The position numbers and the translations under genes are program-made. Shown here one piece after another: positions 8,314 through 17,432 of a stretch of DNA of 64,000 nucleotides (positions are counted from its first letter, which is position 1; every line of letters begins with the position of its first letter). The notes below the pieces were generated by a model that searched no databases, was not told where the DNA came from, and was given only the letters and a program-made list of their open reading frames with translations. The stretch lies in the NCBI RefSeq assembly GCF_003987315.1, contig NZ_PIPI01000001.1, forward strand, positions 248,001-312,000, written 5' to 3'. Origin of the DNA: Aliidiomarina haloalkalitolerans (GTDB taxonomy: Bacteria; Pseudomonadota; Gammaproteobacteria; Enterobacterales; Alteromonadaceae).

Positions 8314-8718
8314 ATGAATCGAAAGTCTTCTGTTTTACGTTTTGTTCTACTCAGTTTCGCGGTCGCTTGGTTGAGCGCCTGCGCTTCTGCGCCTTCGTCC
8401 AAACCAGTGAATACCACTCAGGTTGGCTTTGTTGAAGAGGGTATTGCTTCATTCTACGCAAATAAATATCAATTTCGGACGACCGCCAATGGCGAACGTT
8501 TTAATCAGTTCGCAAGCACTGCAGCCCATAAAACACTTCCGTTTAACTCGCGGGTGCGCGTTACCAATCTCGATAATGGTAAGTCGGTCATTGTGCGCAT
8601 TAACGATCGCGGCCCATTTATTGAAGGCCGTATCATTGATTTGTCGCGCTCCTCATTTAGTGAAATTGCGGACACCAGCGCCGGTCTTGCGCGGGTTCGT
8701 ATTGAAGTGGTTCCGTAA
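8314..8718 (+). CDS. RlpA-like double-psi beta-barrel lipoprotein
   Basis: A 134-residue protein with a signal peptide ending in LSAC (lipidated Cys at residue 23), then the RlpA core: [21 protein letters not shown], an [17 protein letters not shown] stretch, the catalytic-type NDRGPF and GRIIDLS. RlpA proteins are septal lytic transglycosylases acting on peptidoglycan strands stripped of stem peptides. This copy has no SPOR domain, unlike the longer septal RlpA, so it may not be recruited to the septum in the usual way. CTGGAG upstream is the ribosome site. Confidence 0.87.
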   Translation: MNRKSSVLRFVLLSFAVAWLSACASAPSSKPVNTTQVGFVEEGIASFYANKYQFRTTANGERFNQFASTAAHKTLPFNSRVRVTNLDNGKSVIVRINDRGPFIEGRIIDLSRSSFSEIADTSAGLARVRIEVVP

Positions 8719-8739
8719 CAGTTTGATACAACAACATGC

Positions 8740-8797
8740 TTGACTAAATTTGGCGAGAGCTAAATACTCTTGTCGATGCTGTGCGCTGTGCGCTGTG
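8740..8797 (+). promoter_or_regulatory. Putative promoter and short tandem repeat before the YbjN gene
   Basis: TTGACT (8740-8745), 17 bp, AATACT (8763-8768) form a plausible sigma-70 promoter for the gene at 8871. Just inside the predicted transcript is a 7-base tandem repeat, CTGTGCG in 2.7 copies (8779-8797). The repeat could change copy number by slippage, which would alter the leader length only. Confidence 0.45.
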
Positions 8798-8870
8798 TTC
8801 TGAGTGGGCGGCAATTTTTGGTCGAACTTACCGCGACCCAGCAGCTTTTAAATTTATCGAAGGAATGGTC

Positions 8871-9317
8871 ATGAAAAAAGTTTTAAGTATGTTGCTGCTA
8901 AGCATTGCCTTGGTGAGTTTTTCGACGTTTGCTCAAGCCGACACAATTCACAAGAAAACTGACGTTGAGTCAATGATGAAAATCATGCAAGCGGAAGGGT
9001 ATACCGTTGAGATCGACGAAGACGGTGATATTTTGTGGCGGATTGATGGGTTTGCAACGTATATCCTGATTCCAGCACACGGTGAAATGGTTCAGTTTTA
9101 TGCGATTTTCACCGATAGTGATGAAAATACCCCAGAAAAAATTAATCAGTGGAACCGTTCAAAAAGCTACTCACGCTCGTATTGGACCGTTGACGGCCAT
9201 CCGGTGTTAGAGCTCGACCTTGATTTTGCTGGCGGCGTTACTGAGGCACGCATCAAAGACTACTTAATGACAGCGCGCCTCTCGTTCGCGACTTGGATTA
9301 ACGAAGTTCTACTTTAA
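8871..9317 (+). CDS. Secreted YbjN domain protein
   Basis: A 148-residue protein with a clear signal peptide (MKKVLSMLLLSIALVSFSTF, cleavage after AQA) followed by one YbjN-type domain, seen in MKIMQAEGYTVEIDEDGDI, FYAIFTD, NQWNRSKSYSRSYW and LELDLDFAGG. The fold resembles type III secretion chaperones; YbjN in E. coli is linked to stress tolerance and motility, but it is cytoplasmic, so this exported form probably differs in role. ATG 8871 has AGGA at 8861-8864, six bases away. Its TAA shares two bases with the stop of the convergent channel gene. Confidence 0.82.
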   Translation: MKKVLSMLLLSIALVSFSTFAQADTIHKKTDVESMMKIMQAEGYTVEIDEDGDILWRIDGFATYILIPAHGEMVQFYAIFTDSDENTPEKINQWNRSKSYSRSYWTVDGHPVLELDLDFAGGVTEARIKDYLMTARLSFATWINEVLL

Positions 9318-11848
9318 TTTTTACCTTCATTTTGCGAAGGCTGAATCCGTTGGATGAGGCCTTCGACACCTAGCTCATTACGAAAATGCACGTCGATCTG
9401 ATTAAACGCGATTTCAATTCCAGCTTTACGGAAGCGCCGGTCAATTTCGCGATTGACAGCATCAATCGTTGGGTTGCGGTCAGAGAGACCACCGACATGC
9501 ATCCGCAACTCGTGATCTAACGTGCTTTCACCAAAGGATAAGAACAGCACTTGTGGCGCTGGCTCTTTCAGAACTCGCGGCTCTTGGTCGGCTATTTCGA
9601 GTAGGATTTTACGCGTCTTCTCGAGATCAGAACCATAGGCAACACCGACTTTAACGGTAATGCGAGTAATGGTGTTACTGAGTGACCAGTTCACAAATTG
9701 ACCGGTTATAAAACTGCGGTTAGGTACTACAATATCGCGACGGTCAAAGTCGGTGATGACGGTTGCACGAATCTTAATTTTTGAGACTCGACCCGACAAG
9801 TTATTCAGAGTCACGATGTCACCAACCCGGACAGGACGCTCGAAAAACAAAATTAAACCACTGATAAAGTTCCCGAAGATCTCTTGTAAGCCAAAACCCA
9901 AACCAACAGTTAAACCTGCTGCCAACCACTGCAATTGCTCCCATTTCACGCCTAAGACGCCAAACACGGATACAATCGCAATACTAATAAGGACATAGTT
10001 CGTGAGCGAGGTCACCGCGTAAGACGTTCCCATTTCCAGTTTTAAACGTGATAGGAAGACAACTTCAAGTAGACCGGGAAGGTTACGAATCAGGACGATA
10101 CTCACCATAATAATAAAGAACGCGGACACTAACGCACCGATGCTCACCGGAATAAAATCAATGCCTTGCTCGCTGTCCCAGATGTACTGGCTATCGAGGT
10201 AGTGCAGTGCGCTTAGTGCATCTGACCATACGGCAAAGAGGATGAAGCTAAAGAGCACGAGTAAAAAGAACCGGCCAAGTCGCAGCGACTGAGCTTGGGC
10301 TTCTTCAATATCTGTGTAATCCCGTGCCGGTGTTTTAGCGGGTTCTGCATTCTCAATATCTTGGTCGGCAATGTTTTCTTGTTGGGCTAGTTCAGCCAAC
10401 TCGATGTCGCGCTGTTGGATGAGCTTTTGACTCGATAATTGAATGGCTCGCCGAACGCTAGCCTCGAGGATAACCCAGCTGCTCATGACATAGAAAGTGG
10501 CTAAATAATAGCCACTTAACCGCAGGGCGGTGTAGTAGTAGCCGCTGAATACCATCCACACCAAACTGAGCGGTAACACGATGACGGCAGCAGCAATGAG
10601 GCGGTGCACAAACACAGAATGGTACAAGGTCGGTAAGCGTTTAAATAACCAGAGGCTAATTGCAACGAGATACACAGACGCAATGAATAAACTGAGCGAG
10701 CCAACGACGTCTTGCGCATACAGGCTGGTCTGCTGGTTGGCAAAAGCGAGAATGACGGTTAGCGGTAATAAGGCGACTGCGAATAGTTCAATGTAACGCT
10801 TAAGCAGGAGGCAAGTGGGCGCAGGCCATTGGAAAAATGCTTGGGCAACACCGTCGGGGCGCAATATTTTGCGTAAAAAACTGATGGCAAAAAGTGCGAA
10901 CGCAAGGGCGGTAAATACTTTTTGTGGCTGTAAATGCTCGGTCGCCTCGTCACTGCCAATAAACTGGCCAATCAGTAGCAACGCTAAGGAAGCTGGCGCC
11001 ACATACAAAGCAACCTTAATTAGGGCGGCTGCGATTAACCATGGTGGCGCTATTTGTTCGGTGCTTTGTATTTGTGTTTGTTGATTGTTTAACAAGACTT
11101 GAATACGCCCGCGTTGGCTCAAAAGTACGACGAGCAATACGAGTAAAAGGAGCGCTGTTAAATTCGGACGTAGTTCACTATGATGCAGCATAGTCGTTAA
11201 CGACTGTTGCATGCGTTGACCTTGACGTTGCAACTGATCAGGCATGGTCGCAAACCAAGCGGCATTTAAGCGCGGATTACTCGGTGTCCAGAAAAGAAAT
11301 TCTTCAAGTTCTAGAGCGAAGGCTTGAACCTCGATTTGCAGCTCTTGTTGCAAGCGCATATAAGCGACGAGTTGGTCGATACGGCTCTGTAGTTCTTGCT
11401 GTTGTTCAATCAGTGCAGGCATGGCTTGCGCCGATGCGGTGCGAATTTCACGCTGTAAATAAAATGAATCGAGGCGTAATTGCGCTAGTTGATCGTTAAA
11501 ATCTTGTCTTGCAACTCGTGGTAGCGCTGCTCGCTGTTCTTGCAGTACCCGGTGAAGTAATTGGCTACCTGACAGAGCGGTGTATTGTGCTGAGAGGTCA
11601 GTTCGATTGTCACGTAACTCTTGTAACTGATATTGCAGCCGCTCAATTTCTGTATTTAACTGGGCGCTTGTAATCGCCTGTGGTTGGGCTGTTATTTGTT
11701 CAGTGGTCGTGTGAGCTGCCGCAGTTGATAACGTCGCGATTAGCGCGACTGATGCCGCCAAGACCAGCATAACCACACGGATTACCCGAGACCAGCAAGT
11801 GATGGAACGAGGCCCAGACAAGACCCAAACGCGGGAAGTTTGTTGCAT
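9314..11848 (-). CDS. MscK/MscM-type mechanosensitive channel
   Basis: The 844-residue product starts with a signal-like hydrophobic segment, then a coiled-coil periplasmic domain (about residues 50-210, many Leu/Gln heptads), then many transmembrane segments, and a C-terminal MscS domain with the pore region WLAAGLTVGLGFGLQEIFGN, then GLILFFERPVRVGD and VVPNRSFITG. These channels open under membrane tension to release solutes on hypo-osmotic shock. It is shorter than E. coli MscK (about 1120 residues) because the periplasmic part is reduced. ATG 11848 is preferred over TTG 11857. It is convergent with the YbjN gene. Assignment within the MscK, MscM or YnaI groups is uncertain. Confidence 0.85.
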   Translation of the reverse strand: MQQTSRVWVLSGPRSITCWSRVIRVVMLVLAASVALIATLSTAAAHTTTEQITAQPQAITSAQLNTEIERLQYQLQELRDNRTDLSAQYTALSGSQLLHRVLQEQRAALPRVARQDFNDQLAQLRLDSFYLQREIRTASAQAMPALIEQQQELQSRIDQLVAYMRLQQELQIEVQAFALELEEFLFWTPSNPRLNAAWFATMPDQLQRQGQRMQQSLTTMLHHSELRPNLTALLLLVLLVVLLSQRGRIQVLLNNQQTQIQSTEQIAPPWLIAAALIKVALYVAPASLALLLIGQFIGSDEATEHLQPQKVFTALAFALFAISFLRKILRPDGVAQAFFQWPAPTCLLLKRYIELFAVALLPLTVILAFANQQTSLYAQDVVGSLSLFIASVYLVAISLWLFKRLPTLYHSVFVHRLIAAAVIVLPLSLVWMVFSGYYYTALRLSGYYLATFYVMSSWVILEASVRRAIQLSSQKLIQQRDIELAELAQQENIADQDIENAEPAKTPARDYTDIEEAQAQSLRLGRFFLLVLFSFILFAVWSDALSALHYLDSQYIWDSEQGIDFIPVSIGALVSAFFIIMVSIVLIRNLPGLLEVVFLSRLKLEMGTSYAVTSLTNYVLISIAIVSVFGVLGVKWEQLQWLAAGLTVGLGFGLQEIFGNFISGLILFFERPVRVGDIVTLNNLSGRVSKIKIRATVITDFDRRDIVVPNRSFITGQFVNWSLSNTITRITVKVGVAYGSDLEKTRKILLEIADQEPRVLKEPAPQVLFLSFGESTLDHELRMHVGGLSDRNPTIDAVNREIDRRFRKAGIEIAFNQIDVHFRNELGVEGLIQRIQPSQNEGKN

Positions 11849-11976
11849 AAAAATCAACTCGTTATCTAACAGAATACACCCATAAAGAGTACTTCGATTC
11901 TGGCGCTATTGCTAGATTTTACTCGTAATAGCAGAGGCAAAGCTTATTTGTGTGCTTATTAGTCGATGGGCGGAAA

Positions 11977-12007
11977 CAAAAAAGCCACAGCATTGAACTG
12001 TGGCTTT
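11977..12007 (-). terminator. Intrinsic terminator after the isocitrate dehydrogenase gene
   Basis: Read on the minus strand, AAAGCCACAG and CTGTGGCTTT form a 10-bp stem with a 7-base loop, followed by a run of six T. It lies 21 bp past the stop codon of the gene at 12029-13033. Confidence 0.88.
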
Positions 12008-12028
12008 GGGGTACGAGCGCAGCAAGAC

Positions 12029-13033
12029 TTACAGGCGATCTAGAATCGCTTGGGTAAAGTCAGTCGTGCCGTGGCTGCCGCCAAGATCACGTGTTGTGCG
12101 GTCACCAGACTCAATCACATCGCGCAGTGCAGCTAAGATTTTTTGTGCCTGTTCTTGCATACCTAAATGCTCAAGCATTTGAATTGAAGCAAGAATCACT
12201 GAGCTTGGGTTGGCGAGGTTTTGTCCTGCGATATCTGGCGCTGAGCCATGGACCGCCTCGAAAATTGCACAGTCGGGGCCAATGTTCGCACCTGGTGCCA
12301 TGCCTAAGCCACCCACTAAACCTGCACAAAGGTCAGAAATAATGTCGCCAAACAGGTTGGTTGTCACGATGACGTCAAAGATTTCAGGCGTCATCACGAG
12401 CTTCATGCAGGTTGCATCAACGATCATTTCTTCGAATTGAATGTCAGGGTAGTTTTGTGCAACTTCACGCGCGACAGCCAAGAACATGCCTGACGTGGTC
12501 TTCAAGATATTGGCTTTATGCACAGCGGTGACTTTCTTGCGGTTTTCACGACGAGCGAGCTCAAATGCGAAACGGACAATACGCTCACAGCCTGAACGAG
12601 TAACACGGCTCATGGCTTCAGCTTCGCTGCCGTCTTCCTTGGTGGTTTGCCCAAGGCCAGAATACATGCCTTCGGTATTTTCACGCACGGTAATAATGTC
12701 GATATTTTCGTAGCGCGCTTTGGTGCCTTTGAAGCTATTGACCGGACGGACATTGGCATACAAACCAAACTGTTTACGGAGGGTGACGTTGATCGAGGTG
12801 AAACCACCGCCAACTGGGGTCGTAAGTGGACCTTTCAGGGTTATGCCGTTGCGCTTGATTGCATCAAGCGTGGTCGCTGGCAGCAACTCGCCGTGCTTTT
12901 CGAGCGCGACGAGGCCTGCGTCGGCATACTCATAGGTGAAGTCACAGCCGGCTTTATCCATAATTTTTACTGCTGATTCGATAATGTCCGGTCCGATTCC
13001 ATCACCCGGGATAACCGTAATTGTTCTGCTCAT
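12029..13033 (-). CDS. NAD-dependent isocitrate dehydrogenase
   Basis: A 334-residue member of the isocitrate/isopropylmalate dehydrogenase family, starting TITVIPGDGIGP. It decarboxylates isocitrate to 2-oxoglutarate in the TCA cycle. The substrate motif S80-I-N82 with a nearby LRK fits isocitrate and not isopropylmalate. The cofactor loop reads HGSAPDIAGQ with Asp267-Ile268, where NADP enzymes such as E. coli Icd have Lys-Tyr, so NAD is predicted. The metal site DLCAGLVGGLG is intact. Length is that of the short NAD-type enzymes. It is transcribed alone: extended -10 promoter at 13157, a leader with tandem repeats, and a terminator at 11977. A homoisocitrate-type activity cannot be fully excluded. 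Confidence 0.88.
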   Translation of the reverse strand: MSRTITVIPGDGIGPDIIESAVKIMDKAGCDFTYEYADAGLVALEKHGELLPATTLDAIKRNGITLKGPLTTPVGGGFTSINVTLRKQFGLYANVRPVNSFKGTKARYENIDIITVRENTEGMYSGLGQTTKEDGSEAEAMSRVTRSGCERIVRFAFELARRENRKKVTAVHKANILKTTSGMFLAVAREVAQNYPDIQFEEMIVDATCMKLVMTPEIFDVIVTTNLFGDIISDLCAGLVGGLGMAPGANIGPDCAIFEAVHGSAPDIAGQNLANPSSVILASIQMLEHLGMQEQAQKILAALRDVIESGDRTTRDLGGSHGTTDFTQAILDRL

Positions 13034-13089
13034 GCCACAACCCTTTTATAAAACATAGATAGACTGACGACGCCGACCGCACTGAGGTT

Positions 13090-13128
13090 GCATTGATTGG
13101 GGCGCACTGATTGGGGCGCATTCAATGC
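13090..13128 (-). repeat. Two 14-bp tandem repeats bounded by an inverted repeat
   Basis: TGATTGGGGCGCAC (13094-13107) is followed directly by TGATTGGGGCGCAT (13108-13121), 13 of 14 bases the same. The pair is bounded by GCATTGA (13090-13096) and TCAATGC (13122-13128), which can pair. On the minus strand this falls in the predicted leader of the isocitrate dehydrogenase mRNA, about 60-95 bases before its start codon. Confidence 0.7.
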
Positions 13129-13156
13129 TTGCCATCGGCGAGAAATTTAGCCGTAG

Positions 13157-13185
13157 TTTATACCATTTTTCCGTTGCTCAAACTA
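13157..13185 (-). promoter_or_regulatory. Putative extended -10 promoter for isocitrate dehydrogenase
   Basis: On the minus strand TAGTTT (13185-13180), 17 bp and TATAAA (13162-13157), with TG one base before the -10. The strong extended -10 makes up for the poor -35. A perfect 12-bp palindrome, CGACTATAGTCG (13198-13209), lies just upstream and could bind an activator. Predicted leader length is about 115 bases. Confidence 0.5.
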
Positions 13186-13253
13186 GCGAAAGCAGTACGA
13201 CTATAGTCGGTATAACGTCGCGAAATGAGGGTTAACGAGTTGTTACTTGGTGA

Positions 13254-13634
13254 TTATTTCAGTGGGCCAAATTCGACTTCATAGGCGGTTTCACCCCACG
13301 CGAAAAGCTCATTGTCAGTGAACAATAACGGTGTGGTTTCATCGCGTGTGGTAATACCGTCGGATTTCACGTGATGGGTACGGTAAAATAAGATCAGCAC
13401 GTTGCGGCCATCTGAGGCCGCCCGTGCTTCACTGATATCGGGCGGGCCGAGCAAGCGCAAGACTTCATCGCGACTGGTACCGATTTTTAAGCGGCCAATG
13501 TACTTACGATTGAAGATCTCGCGCTCACGCCAAGTCATGGTTTCTGGGTTTGCGGTATAAAAATGGAGAATGCCACCGGCCACAACGGCGTAGATGACAA
13601 ACCCAATCAAAGCAATCAGAAACCCTTTCTTCAC
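13254..13634 (-). CDS. DUF3192 family protein
   Basis: A 126-residue protein with an N-terminal hydrophobic anchor or uncleaved signal (FLIALIGFVIYAVVAGGIL), then a small domain with the SmpA/OmlA-like pattern FNRKYIGRLKIGTSRDEVLRLLGPPD, in which a short helix-GPP turn recurs. Function is unknown. It uses GTG as start, three bases after the ppnN stop, with AAAGGG inside the ppnN end as ribosome site, so both are made from one transcript. Confidence 0.82.
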   Translation of the reverse strand: MKKGFLIALIGFVIYAVVAGGILHFYTANPETMTWREREIFNRKYIGRLKIGTSRDEVLRLLGPPDISEARAASDGRNVLILFYRTHHVKSDGITTRDETTPLLFTDNELFAWGETAYEVEFGPLK

Positions 13635-13637
13635 GGC

Positions 13638-14996
13638 TTACCCTTTAATAACTTCGTAACAAGGTTGGTATTTTGTACCACCTGGAAGCTTCATGCGATC
13701 CTGCTTAACGAAAGATTGCAGCAGTTCGTCGAGTTCTGCCATAAATTCCGGCTCGCCAGAGATTTTATACGGACCGTGTTTACGAATTTCGCGTAATCCA
13801 GGCTCTTTCACATTACCTGCGACAATGGCCGAGAAGGCCCGTCGTAAATCGGCGGCTAATTGCTCTTTCGGTTGATTGCGGTGCAAGTTTAGCTTGGCAA
13901 CGTTTTCATGAGTTGGCTCAAACGGTTGCTGGAACGGCTCTTCAATGTGCAGTGTCCAGTTGAAGTGGTAAGCGTCACCGCTTTCCTGACGATAACGTTT
14001 CACTGCAGCCATACCGGTTTGCACATGCTGAGCAACTGCTTGGGCGTCATTGATAATGATTTTGTAGTACTTGGTCGCTGCTTCGCCAAGAGTATTGGAA
14101 ATAAACGTATCGAGATGCTCAAAGTAAGCTCGAGCACTTTCCGGGCCGGTTAAAATGACCGGCAGCTCTTGGTCTTTATTGCTCGGGTGCATGAGAATAC
14201 CCAGCAAATACAACAGTTCTTCAGCGGTGCCTGCACCACCTGGGAAAATAATGATGCTATGGGCACAACGAACGAACGCTTCGAGACGCTTTTCGATGTC
14301 TGGCATGATGACCAGCTCATTCACGATCGGGTTCGGCGGCTCGGCAGCGATAATACCTGGCTCAGTGAGGCCAAAATAGCGTGCATCTTTAATGCGTTGT
14401 TTGGCATGACCGATGGTGGCACCTTTCATTGGGCCTTTCATCGCACCAGGACCACAGCCTGTACAGACATTGAAGGCGCGTAATCCAAGCTCGTAACCAA
14501 CGACTTTGGTATATTTGTATTCGTTTTCTGAGATGGAGTGACCACCCCAGCAGACAACCATGTCAGGTTCTTGAATTGACTTCACAACGCCAGCATTGCG
14601 CAATATGTCAAAGGTGACGTGAGTGAGGTGACGCGTGCTCATATTGACAAGCACGTCGTGCGGGTAACGTTCGCCGACAAATAGAATATCGCGCAACACA
14701 GCTTCCACGTGTTCACGAATACCAACGATCAGTTCACCGTCGACAAAAGCCGATGCCGGTGGATTAATGAGTTCTAATTTGACGCCTCGTTCGCGGCGTA
14801 ATACGTTCACTTCGAAGTCTTGAAACTGGTCAAATATTTCCGCACTGTTGTCGGTGTGGCTACCCACGTTCAAAACTGCAAGAACACAGTTGCGAAATAA
14901 CTTATATAGCGGACTGTCGGTTGATTGTTGTAACCGATCAATCTCGATTTGTGAAAGCAGCGACATGCTGCCTTGGGGTGATAATGAAATTCTCAT
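13638..14996 (-). CDS. ppnN: Nucleotide 5'-monophosphate nucleosidase PpnN
   Basis: A 452-residue protein that tracks E. coli PpnN (YgdH, 454 residues) along its length: ISPQGSM-like start, [27 protein letters not shown], the LOG-type [16 protein letters not shown] and the [18 protein letters not shown] nucleotide-binding loop. It cleaves purine and pyrimidine monophosphates to base and ribose-5-phosphate and is activated by (p)ppGpp in E. coli; relA, the source of that alarmone, lies at the other end of this window. It heads a two-gene unit with the DUF3192 gene and follows queF in the same direction. Confidence 0.94.
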   Translation of the reverse strand: MRISLSPQGSMSLLSQIEIDRLQQSTDSPLYKLFRNCVLAVLNVGSHTDNSAEIFDQFQDFEVNVLRRERGVKLELINPPASAFVDGELIVGIREHVEAVLRDILFVGERYPHDVLVNMSTRHLTHVTFDILRNAGVVKSIQEPDMVVCWGGHSISENEYKYTKVVGYELGLRAFNVCTGCGPGAMKGPMKGATIGHAKQRIKDARYFGLTEPGIIAAEPPNPIVNELVIMPDIEKRLEAFVRCAHSIIIFPGGAGTAEELLYLLGILMHPSNKDQELPVILTGPESARAYFEHLDTFISNTLGEAATKYYKIIINDAQAVAQHVQTGMAAVKRYRQESGDAYHFNWTLHIEEPFQQPFEPTHENVAKLNLHRNQPKEQLAADLRRAFSAIVAGNVKEPGLREIRKHGPYKISGEPEFMAELDELLQSFVKQDRMKLPGGTKYQPCYEVIKG

Positions 14997-15138
14997 ATTC
15001 TCGTTCTACTCCTCGCCACTCTTGAAAGTGAGTGGTTCATTCCATTGTCTATTCATTTTTTTATTTAACACGTAAGAGTACGCAGCTTTGGGCCAAATAA
15101 TCAACTTTTATTGAGGCGTTTGGCTCCCTCAGCGTCTC

Positions 15139-16026
15139 TTACTGGCGGGCTAAGCGACTCCGCAGAACGGGGTGGTCGAGTAGCGCCGAGTCACTGCAGC
15201 GCAGCGGGTTAATATCAAGTCCGCCGCGGCGGGTGTAGCGAGCAACCACCAATAAGTCACTGAATTCGCCATAGCGCTGGAGGTCACAATAAATTCGTTC
15301 AACACATTGTTCATGAAACTCATTGTGATTACGAAAAGAGACCAGATAAGCCAACAAAACGTCGCGCCGAATAGGCTTGCCTGTGTAGTAAATATACACC
15401 GAACCCCAATCCGGTTGATTGGTAATAAGGCAATTCGACTTCAAGACGTGGCTGTGTAATTCACCCGTTTCACTGGCGGTTTGCTCAGCCGCGGTTGTCG
15501 GGGCTTGAATCTCTAGCAAAATATCCGGTTGGTAGTCATAGTCTTGAATGGTAATGTCTTCGCCATCGATACAGTGCCCGGGAAGCGCTTGAATACCGCG
15601 TTGACTGTATTCGTCGAGAGTAAAAAAAACCACGCTAACTGGTGCTCCGGCGCAGCCGCTTAAGTCGTGTTCAAGCTGCTGCTGTACCGCTGCATGGTTT
15701 GCAAATGTGCTTTGATTAAAGCCATTTAAGTACAGCTTAAATGATTTTGATTCAATTAAGTTGGGGCTAGTTGCGGGAACAGCTACTTCCGCGATGACAA
15801 CTGCAGGGACACCATTCGGTTGCAGCCATGAGAGCTCATAGCAGGTCCACACGTCAACGCCAACGAACGGCAACGTGCTTGCATCAATACCTAAGTCGTC
15901 GCGATTGAGCTGCCGTGGCACGGGTTGTAATAACCCGGCATCAAAATGCTGCGGATAATCCGTGTTTTGACCGAGTTTAAGGTGCGCTAGGGCGGCGGAC
16001 TTAGGCTTTGGCGACGACGTTGGCAT
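15139..16026 (-). CDS. queF: NADPH-dependent preQ0 reductase QueF
   Basis: The 295-residue length is that of the two-domain QueF type. It reduces 7-cyano-7-deazaguanine to the aminomethyl form for queuosine in tRNA. Seen: the N-terminal half with WTCYELSWL and ESKSFKLYLNGFNQ, and the C-terminal catalytic stretch LKSNCLITNQPDWGSVYI holding the nucleophilic Cys, followed by FHEQCVERIYCDL with the substrate Glu. ATG 16026 is preceded by GAGGA at a good distance. It is divergent from syd with only 59 bp between, an arrangement also seen in E. coli. No preQ1 riboswitch is visible. Confidence 0.94.
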   Translation of the reverse strand: MPTSSPKPKSAALAHLKLGQNTDYPQHFDAGLLQPVPRQLNRDDLGIDASTLPFVGVDVWTCYELSWLQPNGVPAVVIAEVAVPATSPNLIESKSFKLYLNGFNQSTFANHAAVQQQLEHDLSGCAGAPVSVVFFTLDEYSQRGIQALPGHCIDGEDITIQDYDYQPDILLEIQAPTTAAEQTASETGELHSHVLKSNCLITNQPDWGSVYIYYTGKPIRRDVLLAYLVSFRNHNEFHEQCVERIYCDLQRYGEFSDLLVVARYTRRGGLDINPLRCSDSALLDHPVLRSRLARQ

Positions 16027-16085
16027 TTCATACTTCCTCTGCGTAGAATGCGCCTATTGTATGAAGAATTGGAGTGTTACACCAG

Positions 16086-16640
16086 ATGCAAAGCGTTTAC
16101 CAAGCCCTGGCAGACTTGCACCAGCGTTACCAAGAAGCCTATGCCGCAGCGCAATGCTTGCCGCAAACTGAATATATTTCAAATTGGGACGCACCGTGTT
16201 ATCAAGGCAAACCAAAATCCGGAGAGATCGGTTGGAAAGCTGTGCCGCAGGAGCCAGCGCTTGATTTTGACGGTTTAGAGCACGGATTAGAAATGCCCAT
16301 TCAGGATTCAGTAAAAGCGTTTTTTAGTAGTTTTTTTGCCGGTGATATGGTGCTGCGCTTCCGTGAGCAATTCGTTACCTTGCTGCAGGTTATGCACCCA
16401 GAAGATGGCGAGCGGTTGCAGCAAAACTTAGTCGGTCACGTGCTGATGAAGCAGCGCCTGCGTCAACCAGTGACATTATTTATTGGCCTTACCGATGAAG
16501 ACGACTTGTTGGTCACCGTGAACAATACGACTGGGGCGGTGGGGCTTGAGTATGTCGGCCAAGAGCAGCATGCCATCCTCGCCGGCGATCTCGAGGCTTT
16601 TCTGGAACGCCTCGAGCCAATTGTCGTCGACCCAGATTAG
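16086..16640 (+). CDS. syd: SecY-interacting protein Syd
   Basis: A 184-residue soluble protein matching Syd: an N-terminal helix with VYQALADLHQRY, AFFSSFFAGDM, LLQVMHPEDGERLQQNLVGH, and a C-terminal LAGDLEAFLERLEPIV. Syd binds the cytoplasmic face of SecY and is thought to check the proper assembly of SecYEG. ATG 16086 is chosen because E. coli Syd starts at the same point; GGAG at 16071-16074 is 11 bases upstream, a little far. GTG 16074 would overlap that site. Confidence 0.9.
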   Translation: MQSVYQALADLHQRYQEAYAAAQCLPQTEYISNWDAPCYQGKPKSGEIGWKAVPQEPALDFDGLEHGLEMPIQDSVKAFFSSFFAGDMVLRFREQFVTLLQVMHPEDGERLQQNLVGHVLMKQRLRQPVTLFIGLTDEDDLLVTVNNTTGAVGLEYVGQEQHAILAGDLEAFLERLEPIVVDPD

Positions 16641-16732
16641 ATTCCGTGCAGATGTTAAAAGCTTGTTATCGACAAGTTTGCGCAAGTGTTTTAAAGTGAC
16701 GTTTTCTGGCCCTACACAGAGAATGGAACACT

Positions 16733-17380
16733 ATGATGGCAACTGAGATCGAACAGCAAAGTGAGCTGGTCTACCTCACAGAAGAACACTTGGCACCGGC
16801 AGCTTCGCTACTCCTGCAAGCGTATCGTGACGACCCTACCTTTGAGGTGATTTTCAAAGCGGAAAAAGAGGGTTATGAGCAACGCCTGCGTGCCGCAATT
16901 CGCGAAGAACTCAATGCGTTTTATCAGCATCAACAACCCATGATCGGTTTGTTTTCTGGCGACACACTTGAAGGTGTGGTGTGTATTACTCGGCAGGGTC
17001 AAGCATTCACACCCGAGCGCTTTTGGCACTGGCGTTTACGAATGCTGTTAACTGCCGGTTTTGTCAGCACCCGGCAAATGCTTGAAAAAGAGCGTTTCAT
17101 TGCGGAAACCATGCCGGTGAGTCAATACCATATGCTGACTTTTATTGCTGTGGCTGCACAATATCGTCAACAAGGCCTCGGTGACTTGCTGATTCACGCG
17201 GCTCGTGATGTCCTTGAAGCTGATCAAGAATCGGCTGGAATAGCCGTACTCGCAACCCGTCCAGAGTATGCGCGGTTTTTTGGGCAACGCGGTTTTCATT
17301 TTTTACGTGACGTTCAGGTTGGCGACATTAAGGGTCAGTTGATGTTCTTAACCCGCGATGACCAAGCATTACAAGTATAA
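16733..17380 (+). CDS. GNAT-family N-acetyltransferase
   Basis: A 215-residue single-domain acetyltransferase. The acetyl-CoA loop is visible as VAAQYRQQGLGDLLIHAA (near residues 140-157), followed by TRPEYARFFGQRGFHFL, the typical C-terminal turn. The substrate is unknown. It has its own start just after a spacer from syd, and the lysine riboswitch leader follows, so it is not part of the lysC unit. ATG 16733 and ATG 16736 are both possible. Confidence 0.82.
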   Translation: MMATEIEQQSELVYLTEEHLAPAASLLLQAYRDDPTFEVIFKAEKEGYEQRLRAAIREELNAFYQHQQPMIGLFSGDTLEGVVCITRQGQAFTPERFWHWRLRMLLTAGFVSTRQMLEKERFIAETMPVSQYHMLTFIAVAAQYRQQGLGDLLIHAARDVLEADQESAGIAVLATRPEYARFFGQRGFHFLRDVQVGDIKGQLMFLTRDDQALQV

Positions 17381-17395
17381 AATTCGCGTTTATAG

Positions 17396-17424
17396 TTGAC
17401 TTTTTCAGCAAATTTCGTTCAAAT
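17396..17424 (+). promoter_or_regulatory. Promoter of the lysC leader
   Basis: TTGACT (17396-17401), 17 bp, TCAAAT (17419-17424). Transcription from here would begin near 17431, exactly at the first hairpin of the leader. Confidence 0.55.
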
Positions 17425-17432
17425 CGCGCATC

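Noticed and set aside
16027-16085. preQ1 riboswitch before queF
   Set aside because: The 59-bp gap to syd shows no preQ1 aptamer pattern and is nearly too short.
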